From Vibrio splendidus (lineage in GTDB: Bacteria > Pseudomonadota > Gammaproteobacteria > Enterobacterales > Vibrionaceae), in assembly GCF_024347615.1 (NCBI RefSeq), contig NZ_AP025509.1, positions 62,001 through 126,000 on the forward strand: a stretch of DNA of 64,000 nt, written 5' to 3'. Below the pieces are notes generated by a model. That model was given only the letters and a program-made list of their open reading frames with translations. It made no database searches and was not told where the DNA came from. The position numbers were made by a program, and so were the translations under genes. Below are positions 46,238 to 56,109 of this stretch, one piece after another; position 1 is the stretch's first letter, and every line of letters starts with the position of its first letter.

Positions 46238-47659
46238 TTAAATGAGAAAAGACAGTAACTCGTCGACTTTAAGTGACAGTAAAGTTCTATCTTGCTTGGT
46301 TTCCACGTTGAGGCGTATCAACGGCTCTGTATTGGACTTTCTTAAGTTGAAGCGCCATGTGCCCATATTCATGCTGAGCCCGTCTGTGTGATCGATCTCA
46401 ACGGCATCAACTTGATAGTGCGACAACACATAAGCCATGACTTGTTCTGGGTCTGAAACCCTACGATTGATCTCTCCTGAAGAGGGAAATCTATCCATAC
46501 TCGAATTGGTCAATTGGTGAAGAGATTGTTGAGTTTTCGACATCAGTTCGATAACAAGCAGCCAAGGAATCATTCCTGAATCGCAATACCCAAAATCACG
46601 GAAATAATGGTGCGCACTCATTTCACCACCGTACACAGCGTTTAATTCTCGCATCTTCTCTTTGATGAGCGCATGCCCAGCTTTGACTGCAACAGCCTTC
46701 CCACCAAGCTTATTGGCGACTTCAATCGTGTTCCATGTCATACGCATATCGTGCAACACGGTGGCGTTAGGCTCTTTTAACAAAAATGCTTCAGCGAGCA
46801 ACCCGACAATATAGTAACCCTCAATATAATTGCCTTTTTCATCAAAGAAAAAGCAGCGGTCAAAATCACCATCCCACGCAATCCCTAGATCGGCCGAATG
46901 TTCTAGCACAGCATCTCGAGTCGCTATTTGGTTTTCTATAATCAATGGATTGGGAATACCATTAGGGAAGTTTTCGTCAGGAGTATGGTGAACCTTGATG
47001 AAGGTGATAGGGGCACTGAGTTCGTTAAATTTCTTCTCTAAAGCATCAATGACATGTCCTGCGACCCCGTTTCCTGAGTTAACTACAATCTTCATTGGCG
47101 AAAGCTTAGAAGGTGATATATAGGAGAGTAGATGGCCTACATAAGGGGCGAGAACACTGGTTGATCTACTAGAGTTACTTGGTTGTGCATGAACGAACGG
47201 TAAATTGCAGTTCAGCTCTTGATTAAGTTCTTCAATGCGTCGTTTGATTTCATCTAAACCACTGTTTTTACTGATGGGGCTAGCGTCTACACCGATCAAT
47301 TTCATTCCGTTGTAATTGATTGGGTTATGGCTGGCTGTGATTTGTATTCCGCCAATCGCTTTTAGGTGACGAGTCGCAAAGTAGACTTCTTCAGTGCCAG
47401 TCATCCCAAGATCAATGACGCTTATCCCGGATTCGATTAAGCCTGCAGTAATGGCTTCTTGCAGTGACAAAGACGTTTCACGGTTATCTCGACCAATAAC
47501 GACTGGAGGCCATGCACTTAGGGTCTTGGCATTTCCTAACAGGAGATATTCACCAAACGCCTTTCCAAGCAGATAGGTAAACGGCTCATTGATTTGGCTA
47601 CCAATGATGCCGCGAATGTCGTTGTTCTTAAAGCAGCGAAGATCTAATGTTGGTTTCAT
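46238..47659 (-). CDS. cpsG: Phosphomannomutase (CpsG/ManB type)
   Basis: 473 residues of the phosphohexomutase superfamily: NNDIRGIIGSQINEP at the start, phosphoserine in GGIQITASHNPINYNGMKL, metal loop GIAWDGDFDRCFF, sugar loop GGEMSAHHYFRDFGYCDSG, phosphate loop RKSNTEPLIRLNVE. The EMSAHHYF form is that of phosphomannomutases. It converts mannose-6- to mannose-1-phosphate for GDP-mannose. It follows manC with a 16-bp gap on the same strand, so the two form an operon. Confidence 0.93.
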   Translation of the reverse strand: MKPTLDLRCFKNNDIRGIIGSQINEPFTYLLGKAFGEYLLLGNAKTLSAWPPVVIGRDNRETSLSLQEAITAGLIESGISVIDLGMTGTEEVYFATRHLKAIGGIQITASHNPINYNGMKLIGVDASPISKNSGLDEIKRRIEELNQELNCNLPFVHAQPSNSSRSTSVLAPYVGHLLSYISPSKLSPMKIVVNSGNGVAGHVIDALEKKFNELSAPITFIKVHHTPDENFPNGIPNPLIIENQIATRDAVLEHSADLGIAWDGDFDRCFFFDEKGNYIEGYYIVGLLAEAFLLKEPNATVLHDMRMTWNTIEVANKLGGKAVAVKAGHALIKEKMRELNAVYGGEMSAHHYFRDFGYCDSGMIPWLLVIELMSKTQQSLHQLTNSSMDRFPSSGEINRRVSDPEQVMAYVLSHYQVDAVEIDHTDGLSMNMGTWRFNLRKSNTEPLIRLNVETKQDRTLLSLKVDELLSFLI

Positions 47660-47675
47660 TTGATTGTCGCCGCTT

Positions 47676-49211
47676 CTATTTCAATTTTTTGTTCTGAGAC
47701 GACGAAGCTTGTTCGCTTCGAACATCTCGCCCATAGCTGTCTTGATATCGAATGATATCGTCTTCACTTAAATGGCTGCCGGTTTGAACTTCAATCATTT
47801 CAAGAGGTGTCTCGCCAGGGTTCTCTAGGCAGTGGATGTGACCTAAAGGGATGTAAGTCGATTGATCTTCTTCGACGAGATAGGTTTTCTCATCGTTGGT
47901 CACTTTCGCAGTGCCAGCTACTACTACCCAATGTTCCGCTCTATGATGATGCATCTGAAGTGAAAGCTGATGACCCGCTTTTACGGTGATACGCTTAACT
48001 TTGTCTCGCTTTCCTAAATCAATCACATCGTATTTACCCCAAGGCCTAAAGACCTCGCGATGATGTACATGCTCCGTTCGACCAGCCTGATTCAGTTGGC
48101 TAACAATCGACTTAACACCCTGAACCTTGTCTTTGTTCGCAACCAATATTGCATCTTTGGTCTCGACAATAATCAGGTTATCGACACCTACAGTAGCAAC
48201 TAGCTTGTTTTCAGCATGGATGTAGTTGTGTTGAGAGTCGACGGTTAACACATCACCTTCAATGACGTTGTTATGCTCATCTTTGTCGCTTACATCCCAG
48301 ATAGCAGACCATGAGCCAATATCATTCCAACCGACATCCATCGGGATCACAGCTGCGTGCGAGGTTTTCTCCATCACGGCATAATCGATGGAATCACTCG
48401 GACTGCTTTTGAATGCTTCAGCATCTATACGGATAAAGTCGAGGTCGGTGTTTTGCTTTGCAAGAGCGAGTTTACAAGCCGCTAATATCTCGGGGTGGTG
48501 TTCGGCGAGTTCTTCAAGATAGCGTGATGCCTTAAACATGAACATGCCACTGTTCCATAGGTACTGTTCTGAGCGGATGTATGCTTCTGCGGTTGCTTTA
48601 TCGGGCTTTTCTACAAAGCACTCAATGTCGTAAGCATAATGGGTTGGTTGGTCTGTAGTGTTGGTTTCTAGTTGTAGGCTAGAGATAAGAGGTTGCCCTT
48701 GTTTGATGTAGCCATAGCCAGTCTCTGGAGCATTTGGGGTTATACCGAATGTCACCAGGTTGCCTTGTTTTGCGTAATCAACACCACGGTTAATCGATTG
48801 TTGGAATTCAGAGGTTTTAGCTATGTGATGGTCGGCAGCAAGCACTAATAAGATTGGGTCAGCCGCTTCTCCTTTAGTGTCATGAGACTTGGTCAAAGCT
48901 TGCAAGGCTGCAAGTGCGATGGCTGGCGCAGTATTTCTACCGACAGGTTCTAACAAAATGCCACTGTGCAGGACGTTAGCTGAGCGAATTTGTTCAGCAG
49001 CGATAAAACGATGCTCTTCATTACAGATAATGAATGGCGCATCGCAGCTGCTATCCGTTAGGTGTGCGTCGATACCTTGCAGGCGTTGAAGTGTTTGCTG
49101 AAGCATCGACTGTTCGCCAGCAATATTCAGGAATTGCTTAGGATAGAGCTCTCGAGACAGTGGCCAGAGGCGGCTTCCAGAGCCGCCAGCTAGGATGACA
49201 GGTAAAATCAT
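47676..49211 (-). CDS. manC: Mannose-1-phosphate guanylyltransferase / mannose-6-phosphate isomerase
   Basis: 511 residues. The N-terminal nucleotidyltransferase has the signature ILAGGSGSRLWPLSRELYPKQF (positions 6-27) and FVEKPDKATAEAY; the C-terminal third is a cupin isomerase domain with SLQMHHHRAEHWVVVAGTAKVT. The bifunctional enzyme makes GDP-mannose for surface polysaccharide. There are no glycosyltransferase genes next to it in this window, unusual for a manB-manC pair, which often sits in a polysaccharide locus. It is the first gene of the pair. Confidence 0.95.
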   Translation of the reverse strand: MILPVILAGGSGSRLWPLSRELYPKQFLNIAGEQSMLQQTLQRLQGIDAHLTDSSCDAPFIICNEEHRFIAAEQIRSANVLHSGILLEPVGRNTAPAIALAALQALTKSHDTKGEAADPILLVLAADHHIAKTSEFQQSINRGVDYAKQGNLVTFGITPNAPETGYGYIKQGQPLISSLQLETNTTDQPTHYAYDIECFVEKPDKATAEAYIRSEQYLWNSGMFMFKASRYLEELAEHHPEILAACKLALAKQNTDLDFIRIDAEAFKSSPSDSIDYAVMEKTSHAAVIPMDVGWNDIGSWSAIWDVSDKDEHNNVIEGDVLTVDSQHNYIHAENKLVATVGVDNLIIVETKDAILVANKDKVQGVKSIVSQLNQAGRTEHVHHREVFRPWGKYDVIDLGKRDKVKRITVKAGHQLSLQMHHHRAEHWVVVAGTAKVTNDEKTYLVEEDQSTYIPLGHIHCLENPGETPLEMIEVQTGSHLSEDDIIRYQDSYGRDVRSEQASSSQNKKLK

Positions 49212-49298
49212 AGAGTGGTAATTGTGTGCATTAGAATACTGCCATCATATTACCACGCTTCACGCTCATTATTTATCGATAACCAAGAAGGATGTTGA

Positions 49299-50468
49299 CT
49301 ATCGATGACCTTCCGTAGGGGAGTTCAACATATCTTTGGGATCGCTAACATTCTGATTATCACCTAGGCTTTGAACGCTGTTATGACCTTGAACATTAGA
49401 AAAGTCTTGAGGGTCAATCTTGAGTGTCTGTGTTGGGAACGCGATGTCTGCATTGTGTTTATGAATAATCGCCAGAACCTGTAACAGAACGTCTTGCTTC
49501 ACCTTGTGGTACCTGATCCAGTTGACCGTTTTTGTGAAGGTGTAGATAAAGAAGTTCAGTGTTGATGGCCCAAATTTGTCAAAGTTAACGATCAACGTTT
49601 GTTTGGCATCAATATCTGGGTGGGTCTCGAGCATGGTTCTTACATCATCAACAATGAGCGCCAATTTGTCTGCATCTTGATAACGAAGACCAAAAGTTTC
49701 ATTGATTCTACGATTCAACATTCTCGATGGGTTCTCTACCACAATACTACTGAACACCGAATTTGGAACGTACAAAGGACGCTTATCAAAAGTGCGGATA
49801 ATCGTCATGCGCCAGCCAATGCGTTCGACAGTACCTTCGATTTGACGATCGGGAGAGCGTATCCAATCACCGACTTTAAAAGGGCGGTCGAAGTAAATCA
49901 TCATGCCACCGAAGAAGTTCGACAGTAGATCTTTAGCGGCTAAACCGACGATTAAACCACCGACACCACCAAAGGTAAGCAAACCCGATAGGCTCAGCCC
50001 AAACGCCTGCATGATGGTTAAGCCGCCCATCACCATAAAGAACAGTCGAGCCACTTTCGCGATAGCTTGTACTGTGGTTTCGTCTCTGGTTTTCTGCTCT
50101 AAGACATACTCTTCAGAGTTACTGATCATTCGCAGCGTAAACCAAACAAACGTAGATATGATCAGTATGTGTTTGAGTGTTCTTAGCCAGTTGATTTCAT
50201 TACCAAACTGGTCTTGAAGAATCAAGCCAACAGACACGGTAGCAGGCCAGCACCAAAGCAACGTACTGACAGGTGTTTTTAAGGCCTCTAGCAGTAGGTC
50301 ATCCCAATGGAATTGGGTTTTTTTGACCAAGATTTCTAGGCGATTATGGACAATTCGCCAAGCGACCCAAGCGAAAAAGCTCGCAATAGTGATGAACAGG
50401 ACGCTATTTGCCCAATCGCTATGGCTCTGGTTGATGTAGGTTTGTACTTGGGTTATGAATTCATTCAT
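49299..50468 (-). CDS. MscS-family mechanosensitive channel
   Basis: 389 residues with several N-terminal membrane segments and the MscS pore helix TFGGVGGLIVGLAAKDLLSNFFGGMMI at about 168-193, followed by the beta domain (FDRPFKVGDWIRSPDRQIEGTVERIGWRMTIIRTFDKRPLYVPNS). The arrangement resembles the longer YbdG/YnaI-type members. It releases solutes on hypo-osmotic shock. It is divergent from ktrAB (184 bp apart), so osmolyte release and potassium uptake are side by side. Confidence 0.9.
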   Translation of the reverse strand: MNEFITQVQTYINQSHSDWANSVLFITIASFFAWVAWRIVHNRLEILVKKTQFHWDDLLLEALKTPVSTLLWCWPATVSVGLILQDQFGNEINWLRTLKHILIISTFVWFTLRMISNSEEYVLEQKTRDETTVQAIAKVARLFFMVMGGLTIMQAFGLSLSGLLTFGGVGGLIVGLAAKDLLSNFFGGMMIYFDRPFKVGDWIRSPDRQIEGTVERIGWRMTIIRTFDKRPLYVPNSVFSSIVVENPSRMLNRRINETFGLRYQDADKLALIVDDVRTMLETHPDIDAKQTLIVNFDKFGPSTLNFFIYTFTKTVNWIRYHKVKQDVLLQVLAIIHKHNADIAFPTQTLKIDPQDFSNVQGHNSVQSLGDNQNVSDPKDMLNSPTEGHR

Positions 50469-50652
50469 TGTGTGTACTGCCGCAGAAATTATGGGTTAGA
50501 AATTAGCAGAAATCACTTTTGTTCTCTACCTTTATAAATCAATCGATTAGCTGACAATTGTATCTCTATATGGATATATAGTCGTTTTTTTGTATGAAGA
50601 CAATTTTGTTATTTGTTTTCGATGCTACGTAGCTTTGTAAGTGGAGTAATAA

Positions 50653-51309
50653 ATGAGTGACAAACAATATGCAGTTATCGGCTTAGGGCGTTTTGGGTTA
50701 TCTGTATGCAAAGAGCTACAAAGTTCAGGGGCGCAGGTGCTCGCTGTCGATATTGATGAAGAGCGAGTGAAAGAAGCGGCCAATTTTGTTTCACAAGCGA
50801 TTGTTGCGAACTGCACGAGCGAAGAGACAGTTAAAGAATTAAGGTTGGACGATTACGACATGGTGATGGTGTCGATTGGCTCTGATGTTAACTCCAGTAT
50901 TCTAACGACGCTAGTGGTAAAAGAATCAGGCGCAAAAGCCGTTTGGGTGAAGGCGAACGATAAGTTTCACGGCAAGATCCTTTCTAAGATTGGTGCCGAT
51001 CATATCATCATGCCCGAGCGAGACATGGGTATTCGTGTTGCGCGTAAAATGTTGGATAGACGCGTTCTTGAGTTTATCGACCTTGGCAGCGGTTTAGCGA
51101 TGACGGAAATTGTTATTGGTTCTAATTTTTTGGGTAAGAAACTTGGTGACCTTAAGCTGTGTAAAGAAAATGGTGTCGAGGTACTTGGTTTCAAGCGAGG
51201 TCCGAACCTAACTAAAGCACCTGAACTGGATGTGAGTTTAGAAATTGGGGATGTGGTGATCATCGCTGGGCCGAAAGAGACCTTATCTAGAAAGCTACGC
51301 AATTGGTAA
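50653..51309 (+). CDS. ktrA: KtrA, regulatory subunit of the Na-dependent K uptake system
   Basis: 218 residues: an RCK nucleotide-binding domain (GLGRFG at 10-15, VDIDEERV at about 34-41) and a C-terminal RCK_C domain (FLGKKLGDLKLCKENGVEVLGF). It binds ATP/ADP or NAD(H) and gates KtrB from the cytoplasm. AAGTGGAG precedes the ATG. ktrB follows after 26 bp. Matches the V. alginolyticus KtrAB pair in gene order and size. Confidence 0.95.
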   Translation: MSDKQYAVIGLGRFGLSVCKELQSSGAQVLAVDIDEERVKEAANFVSQAIVANCTSEETVKELRLDDYDMVMVSIGSDVNSSILTTLVVKESGAKAVWVKANDKFHGKILSKIGADHIIMPERDMGIRVARKMLDRRVLEFIDLGSGLAMTEIVIGSNFLGKKLGDLKLCKENGVEVLGFKRGPNLTKAPELDVSLEIGDVVIIAGPKETLSRKLRNW

Positions 51310-51335
51310 CTGGCAATCGGAAATAAGGTAACAGT

Positions 51336-52703
51336 ATGAATTCGTTGAAACGAAAAGGTACTTTCTACACACTTAAGAGTGATAAAAAGCCACGTAAAGG
51401 CTCTGAACCTAAGATTATCCTTACGAGCTTCTTAGGCGTACTTATCCCTTCTGCAATATTGTTGACGCTACCCGTGTTCTCTGTGACAGGTCTAAGCTTT
51501 ACGGATGCACTGTTTACCGCCACATCGGCGATCAGTGTGACAGGCTTAGGTGTTGTTGATACCGGTCAGCATTTCACCTTGGCAGGCAAAATCTTACTGA
51601 TGTTCTTGATGCAAGTCGGCGGATTAGGGCAGATGACCCTTTCTGCGGTGCTGCTCTATATGTTTGGTGTTCGGCTCAGTTTGAAACAGCAAGCATTAGC
51701 GAAAGAAGCATTGGGACAAGATCGTAAGATTAACCTCAGGAAGTTAGTGAAGAAGATCATCATTTTTGCATTGGTGGCGGAATTTATAGGTTTCGTATTG
51801 CTCTGTTTTCGTTGGGTTCCTGAAATGGGGTGGGCAACAGGGAGCTTTTACGCGTTATTTCACGCGATTTCCGCATTCAATAACGCAGGGTTTGCGTTGT
51901 TCTCAGACAATATGGTGAGCTTTGTTGACGATCCACTGGTGATCTTTACCTTAGCAGGCTTGTTCATTTTCGGCGGATTAGGCTTTACTGTCGTGGGCGA
52001 CCTATCGACTAACTGGCGGAAAGGCTTCCAACATCTGCACTTACACACCAAGATTATGCTAACGGCGACACCGACGTTATTGGCGGTGGGTACGGTGATG
52101 TTTTGGTTATTGGAGAGAAATAACTCAGCGACGATGGAGGGCTTGTCGACACAAGGGCAGTGGCTGGCGGCTTTTTTCCAGTCAGCGAGTGCTCGTACTG
52201 CTGGTTTTAACAGTGTGGATTTGTCTCAATATACACAACCTGCATTGTTGGTGATGATAGTACTGATGTTGATTGGTGCTGGTTCAACTTCAACTGGTGG
52301 TGGTATTAAGGTTTCGACATTTGCGGTCGCTTTTGTAGCAACGTGGACCTTCTTACGTCAGAAAAAGCATGTAGTGATGTTTAAACGTACTGTGACCTGG
52401 CAAGCGGTAACAAAGTCATTGGCCATTATTGTGGTAAGTGGAGCACTGTTAACCACCGCAATGTTTTTGTTAATGCTTACTGAAAAGGCCGCGTTTGATC
52501 GAGTGATGTTTGAGGTAATTTCGGCCTTTGCGACGGTCGGATTGACTGCTGGGTTAACCGCAAACTTAACTGAACCGGGGAAATACATCATGATTGTGGT
52601 AATGGTGATTGGACGAATCGGACCTTTGACTTTGGCTTACATGTTAGCTCGCCCTGAGCCTTCGTTGTTGAAATACCCTGAAGATACGGTGCTAACGGGT
52701 TAA
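51336..52703 (+). CDS. ktrB: KtrB, membrane subunit of the K uptake system
   Basis: 455 residues of the Trk/Ktr/HKT type with four membrane-pore-membrane units. Selectivity loops are visible as SAISVTGLG, AFNNAGFALF, ARTAGFNSVD and AFATVGLTAG, each with the key glycine. GAGSTSTGGGIKVST is the intramembrane gating loop after the third unit. Na-dependent K uptake is the known role in vibrios. Forms an operon with ktrA and ends at a terminator. Confidence 0.96.
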   Translation: MNSLKRKGTFYTLKSDKKPRKGSEPKIILTSFLGVLIPSAILLTLPVFSVTGLSFTDALFTATSAISVTGLGVVDTGQHFTLAGKILLMFLMQVGGLGQMTLSAVLLYMFGVRLSLKQQALAKEALGQDRKINLRKLVKKIIIFALVAEFIGFVLLCFRWVPEMGWATGSFYALFHAISAFNNAGFALFSDNMVSFVDDPLVIFTLAGLFIFGGLGFTVVGDLSTNWRKGFQHLHLHTKIMLTATPTLLAVGTVMFWLLERNNSATMEGLSTQGQWLAAFFQSASARTAGFNSVDLSQYTQPALLVMIVLMLIGAGSTSTGGGIKVSTFAVAFVATWTFLRQKKHVVMFKRTVTWQAVTKSLAIIVVSGALLTTAMFLLMLTEKAAFDRVMFEVISAFATVGLTAGLTANLTEPGKYIMIVVMVIGRIGPLTLAYMLARPEPSLLKYPEDTVLTG

Positions 52704-52751
52704 TAACGTTAACAGGCTAAGTTAACCCTTCTTGTTAGTGCGTTAGAAAAA

Positions 52752-52780
52752 CAAAGCCAGCGAATATGCTGGCTTTGTTG
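52752..52780. terminator. Terminator between convergent ktrB and msrAB
   Basis: CAAAGCCAGC and GCTGGCTTTG form a 10-bp stem around 6 bases; the T-run is broken (TTTGTTG). Confidence 0.75.
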
Positions 52781-52809
52781 TCATAGGCTGTTCGTTAATT
52801 GCTGAATGC

Positions 52810-53952
52810 TTAGCCCTCAAACATCTCAACGTATTCCTCATAGCCTTCTTTTGCTAATTTATCCGCTGGAATAAAGCGCATTGCGGCTGAGTTCATGCAG
52901 TAGCGTAAACCTGTTGGCTTTGGACCATCTTTAAATACATGTCCTAGGTGAGAGTCACCAAATTTACTGCGAACCTCTGTTCTCGGGTAAAGCAGCTTGT
53001 AGTCAGTAGTCGTTACAACATAAGCCTCGCTGATTGGCTGTGTAAAGCTCGGCCAACCTGTTCCTGATTTGTATTTGTCTTTTGAAGAGAATAAAGGCTC
53101 ACCCGTTACGATATCTACGTAAATACCTTCCTGCTTGTTGTCCCAGTACTTATTGTCAAAAGGGCGCTCTGTTGCGTCGTCTTGTGTAACATCGTATTGC
53201 AGTGAGGTTAGAGAAGCTTTGATCTCTGCATCAGACGGCTTGCTGTATGTCTTAGCATTGGCTGTCGCATTCTTACCGTCGATGATCTGACGGATCGTTT
53301 GCGGGTTTTCTTTTCTATCATCGCCGAAGACTTTATCTAGGTACTGATCACGACCAGAAGCGTAGCGGTAGTAGTTATAACGAACTTTGCTCTTCTTGTA
53401 ATAATCTTGATGGTAATCTTCTGCTGGCCAGAATTTTTCAAACTTAATCAGTTCTGTTTTTAGTGGTTCACCAAAGATCTGAGCTTTGTCTATCTCCATC
53501 ATGAAGTTTTGAGCGACGTCTTTCTGTTCTTGGTTATGATAGAAAATAGCAGGTCGATATTGTGGACCTCTATCTACGAAAGAGCCTTTGTCGTCGGTTG
53601 GGTCGATGTGTTGGAAGAATTGGTCAAGCACCTGTTCATAGCTGACCACATCAGGGTTATAGGTCACATTGATCACTTCGATGTGGCCAGATTTACCCGA
53701 TGAAACTTGTTTGTAGGTTGGGTTTTCTAATTCACCACCAGAATACCCAGAGATAACGTCTGTCACGCCTGTCAGTTTTTCTAGATCGGATTCTGTACAC
53801 CAAAAACAACCACCAGCCAGTGTCGCGATTTCAGTTTTACCTGAATTAGCCGTTTTATCCATTGTATTGGCAGTGCCAGTCTGGCTTACAAACAGCGAAA
53901 TCAGTGGTAATGCAACCACGAGTGATACCAATATTTTAGATAATTTATTCAT
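52810..53952 (-). CDS. msrAB: Periplasmic methionine sulfoxide reductase MsrA-MsrB fusion
   Basis: 380 residues: a signal or anchor helix (about 6-25); MsrA domain with catalytic Cys49 in [10 protein letters not shown] and [17 protein letters not shown]; linker at about 210-255; MsrB domain with [11 protein letters not shown], and catalytic Cys352 in [12 protein letters not shown]. It repairs both S- and R-methionine sulfoxide in exported proteins. The usual zinc-binding CxxC pairs of MsrB are not visible, as in some fused forms. The gene is monocistronic. Confidence 0.95.
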   Translation of the reverse strand: MNKLSKILVSLVVALPLISLFVSQTGTANTMDKTANSGKTEIATLAGGCFWCTESDLEKLTGVTDVISGYSGGELENPTYKQVSSGKSGHIEVINVTYNPDVVSYEQVLDQFFQHIDPTDDKGSFVDRGPQYRPAIFYHNQEQKDVAQNFMMEIDKAQIFGEPLKTELIKFEKFWPAEDYHQDYYKKSKVRYNYYRYASGRDQYLDKVFGDDRKENPQTIRQIIDGKNATANAKTYSKPSDAEIKASLTSLQYDVTQDDATERPFDNKYWDNKQEGIYVDIVTGEPLFSSKDKYKSGTGWPSFTQPISEAYVVTTTDYKLLYPRTEVRSKFGDSHLGHVFKDGPKPTGLRYCMNSAAMRFIPADKLAKEGYEEYVEMFEG

Positions 53953-54152
53953 AGATACCTCATCTTGACGTTTTTCTCATTCGATTTTGAATGTACGAAT
54001 AGAGACAGGTTTTAGATGGAAAAAATTACACTATTCATGAAAAAAATATCTCAAATAGAAAATCTTGCTCATAAATGCCGCCAGTAGTAGGGTGTAGGCA
54101 TTGATATAAAATACCAAATAATGATGACGTTTTCGTACATCTAAGGAACAAC

Positions 54153-54551
54153 ATGCAAGCAGAAGTTAAATGGGTCGAAGGCTTTAAATTCCTAGGTCAC
54201 TCTCAATCAGGCCATTCTATTGTTATGGATGGAAGCGGCGGTGCTACAGCGCCAAGCCCTATGGAGATGGTGCTCATGGCCGCTGGTGGTTGTAGCTCTG
54301 TTGATGTAGTGGACGGTTTGAAATCTGCAGGCCAGAACATCACTGGTTGTAATGCAAAACTTGAAACAACACGCCGTGAAACCGCACCAAAAATCTTTAC
54401 CGTTATTAATATTCATTTTGAAGTATCGGGTGACAACCTTGATCCTGAGCTTGTTGCTAAAGTCTGTGCGGATTCATTAGAGAAATACTGTTCAGTATGT
54501 CTGATGCTAGGTGCAGGCGTAGAGATGACTCATAGTTGGGAAATCGTCTAG
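54153..54551 (+). CDS. OsmC-family protein
   Basis: 132 residues of the OsmC/YhfA type. Catalytic cysteines are Cys47 in LMAAGGCSSVDVV and the Cys pair in SLEKYCSVCLML. Proteins of this group reduce organic hydroperoxides or are small thiol-redox proteins. The match to the YhfA subgroup is closer than to Ohr/OsmC by its short N-terminus. Located next to msrAB (divergent), giving two redox-repair genes side by side. The ATG follows AAGGAACAAC. Confidence 0.9.
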   Translation: MQAEVKWVEGFKFLGHSQSGHSIVMDGSGGATAPSPMEMVLMAAGGCSSVDVVDGLKSAGQNITGCNAKLETTRRETAPKIFTVINIHFEVSGDNLDPELVAKVCADSLEKYCSVCLMLGAGVEMTHSWEIV

Positions 54552-54586
54552 TCTTCTGATTGTACAGCTTGGCGGTAGGCTAATCT

Positions 54587-54628
54587 TTACGGCTTACGGC
54601 TTACGGCTTATCGCTTGCGGTTTATAGG
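54587..54628. repeat. Heptanucleotide tandem repeat, TTACGGC x3 plus three degenerate copies
   Basis: TTACGGC is perfect at 54587, 54594 and 54601, followed by TTATCGC, TTGCGGT and TTATAGG in phase. The array lies between the osmC stop and the shared terminator. Confidence 0.88.
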
Positions 54629-54645
54629 CATAGCCAGATAAAGAA

Positions 54646-54683
54646 AAGGGCGGAGCACTTTAAAGTGCTCCGCCCTTATTATT
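54646..54683. terminator. Bidirectional terminator between convergent osmC and ompA
   Basis: AAGGGCGGAGCACTTT followed directly by its exact complement forms a perfect 32-bp palindrome, with ATTATTTT on one side and TTTTCTTT on the other. Confidence 0.92.
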
Positions 54684-54703
54684 TTAACTAAGGTAGAGTG
54701 CTG

Positions 54704-55774
54704 TTATTCAGCAGCTTCTACGATAACTTCTTCAACTTTGACTTCTTCTTGGTATTCAAAACCAGGGATCGTTGCGTCAACACGACGGTTTTGAGCACGA
54801 CCTTCAGCTGTAGCGTTTGATGCAATTGGATTCTCTTCGCCTTCACCTGAAGCTGTAATACGGTCTGCTTCAATGCCTTGCTCTTCGATGTATGCGGCTA
54901 CAGCAGCAGCACGTTTCTTAGAGATCATTAGGTTATACTCAGCTGCACCTGTTGAGTCTGTGTGACCAACAACAGCTACTGAAGACTGAGGGTGAGCTTT
55001 TAGTACTTCAACTAATGGCATTAGCGCAATTTTACCATCTGTAGATAGTTCAGTGCTGTTAGTTGCGAACATTTCTTGAGAGTAGCTCTCTGTTTGCGCT
55101 TTAGTTACAACGACAGCCATCTTCTCTTCAACGACAACTGCAGGCTCTGTGATTGGCTCAGATGGCGCTTGAGTCACTGCTACTGCAGAAGCTGTTGCAG
55201 CCGCCGCTGATGCTGTTGTGTTGCCAGTACCGAAGTTGTAGCTAACACCGACTGATAGTAGGTTCGAGTTCAGGTCTTGAACGTAGTTGTCGTCGAAATC
55301 ATCAAAATATTGGTATTCAACACGAACTGCCCAATCAGAAGAAAGCTGCTTCTCTAGACCGATGCCAGCAGAAAGAACAACGTCATCTTCGCCACCGTGT
55401 GAAATGTAAGCAGGACCTGCTTTAAAGAATACGTCGAATTCTTGTTGTACTGCTAGGCGGTACATTGGAGTCAATGAGATGGCAATGATTGGGTCGCTGA
55501 ATTGGCTTGTAGTACCATTTTTTGTAAAACTAGTTTTGTAGTCTCCAAGGAAATCAGAGCTTAATTCAATACCAAACTTGTCTGAGAAGTTATAGCCAGA
55601 GTAAATACCTGCGCCGATTGCATCATCATCACACTTCGTACCGTCAACACACGCACTGTCTAACCAGCCCATGCCCACTTTTGCACCCACATAAGTGGTT
55701 GCAGCGATAGATGGAGCCGAAGCCAATCCCGAAGCAGCGATGACAGCACACATGATTTTTGACAGTCTTTTCAT
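54704..55774 (-). CDS. ompA: OmpA-family outer-membrane protein
   Basis: 356 residues: signal peptide 1-24 (ending SIAA), an eight-strand beta-barrel (25 to about 190) of the OmpA/OmpX type, an Ala/Val/Pro linker (about 193-225), and a C-terminal OmpA peptidoglycan-binding domain (VVGHTDSTGAAEYNLMISKKRAAAV and GRAQNRRVDA). A 20-residue acidic Glu/Val-rich tail is added. It ties the outer membrane to the cell wall. AAGGATAAG precedes the ATG. Codon use indicates high expression. Confidence 0.92.
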   Translation of the reverse strand: MKRLSKIMCAVIAASGLASAPSIAATTYVGAKVGMGWLDSACVDGTKCDDDAIGAGIYSGYNFSDKFGIELSSDFLGDYKTSFTKNGTTSQFSDPIIAISLTPMYRLAVQQEFDVFFKAGPAYISHGGEDDVVLSAGIGLEKQLSSDWAVRVEYQYFDDFDDNYVQDLNSNLLSVGVSYNFGTGNTTASAAAATASAVAVTQAPSEPITEPAVVVEEKMAVVVTKAQTESYSQEMFATNSTELSTDGKIALMPLVEVLKAHPQSSVAVVGHTDSTGAAEYNLMISKKRAAAVAAYIEEQGIEADRITASGEGEENPIASNATAEGRAQNRRVDATIPGFEYQEEVKVEEVIVEAAE

Positions 55775-56109
55775 AATCTTATCCTTGGGTTTATTTTTTA
55801 TTTTTGTCTGAACCTGCTTATAAAAGATAACTTACTGGTTTACGACACTGCTAAAGTAAGTAAATCAAGGCGTTGGCTCAGGTTGAAACGATTTAGAATT
55901 CATTGACGTATTGTTAATCTGATTGCGTATTGGAGTCAATGAAATTGTTAAAAATTATATATTTAAGGTGCTATTTACTGATTTGTTTGTCAATTAAATG
56001 TTGTCTTAAATGTTGGAAAACAAAGAAACCTCGTATCACGGTTAGTTGATACGAGGTTTTAAGTTTTATTCTGACGAATTATTAGGTTACATAATTGGAT
56101 TTGCTTGAA
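55775..56109. other. Intergenic region between ompA and phnX
   Basis: About 335 bp, AT-rich, holding the ompA promoter and 5' leader and the phnX terminator. I see no small RNA that I can recognise. Confidence 0.55.
56026..56059 (-). terminator. Terminator of the phnW-pbfA-phnX operon
   Basis: AAACCTCGTATCA and TGATACGAGGTTT form a 13-bp stem around 8 bases; TTTCTTTGTTTT follows on the minus strand. Confidence 0.87.
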
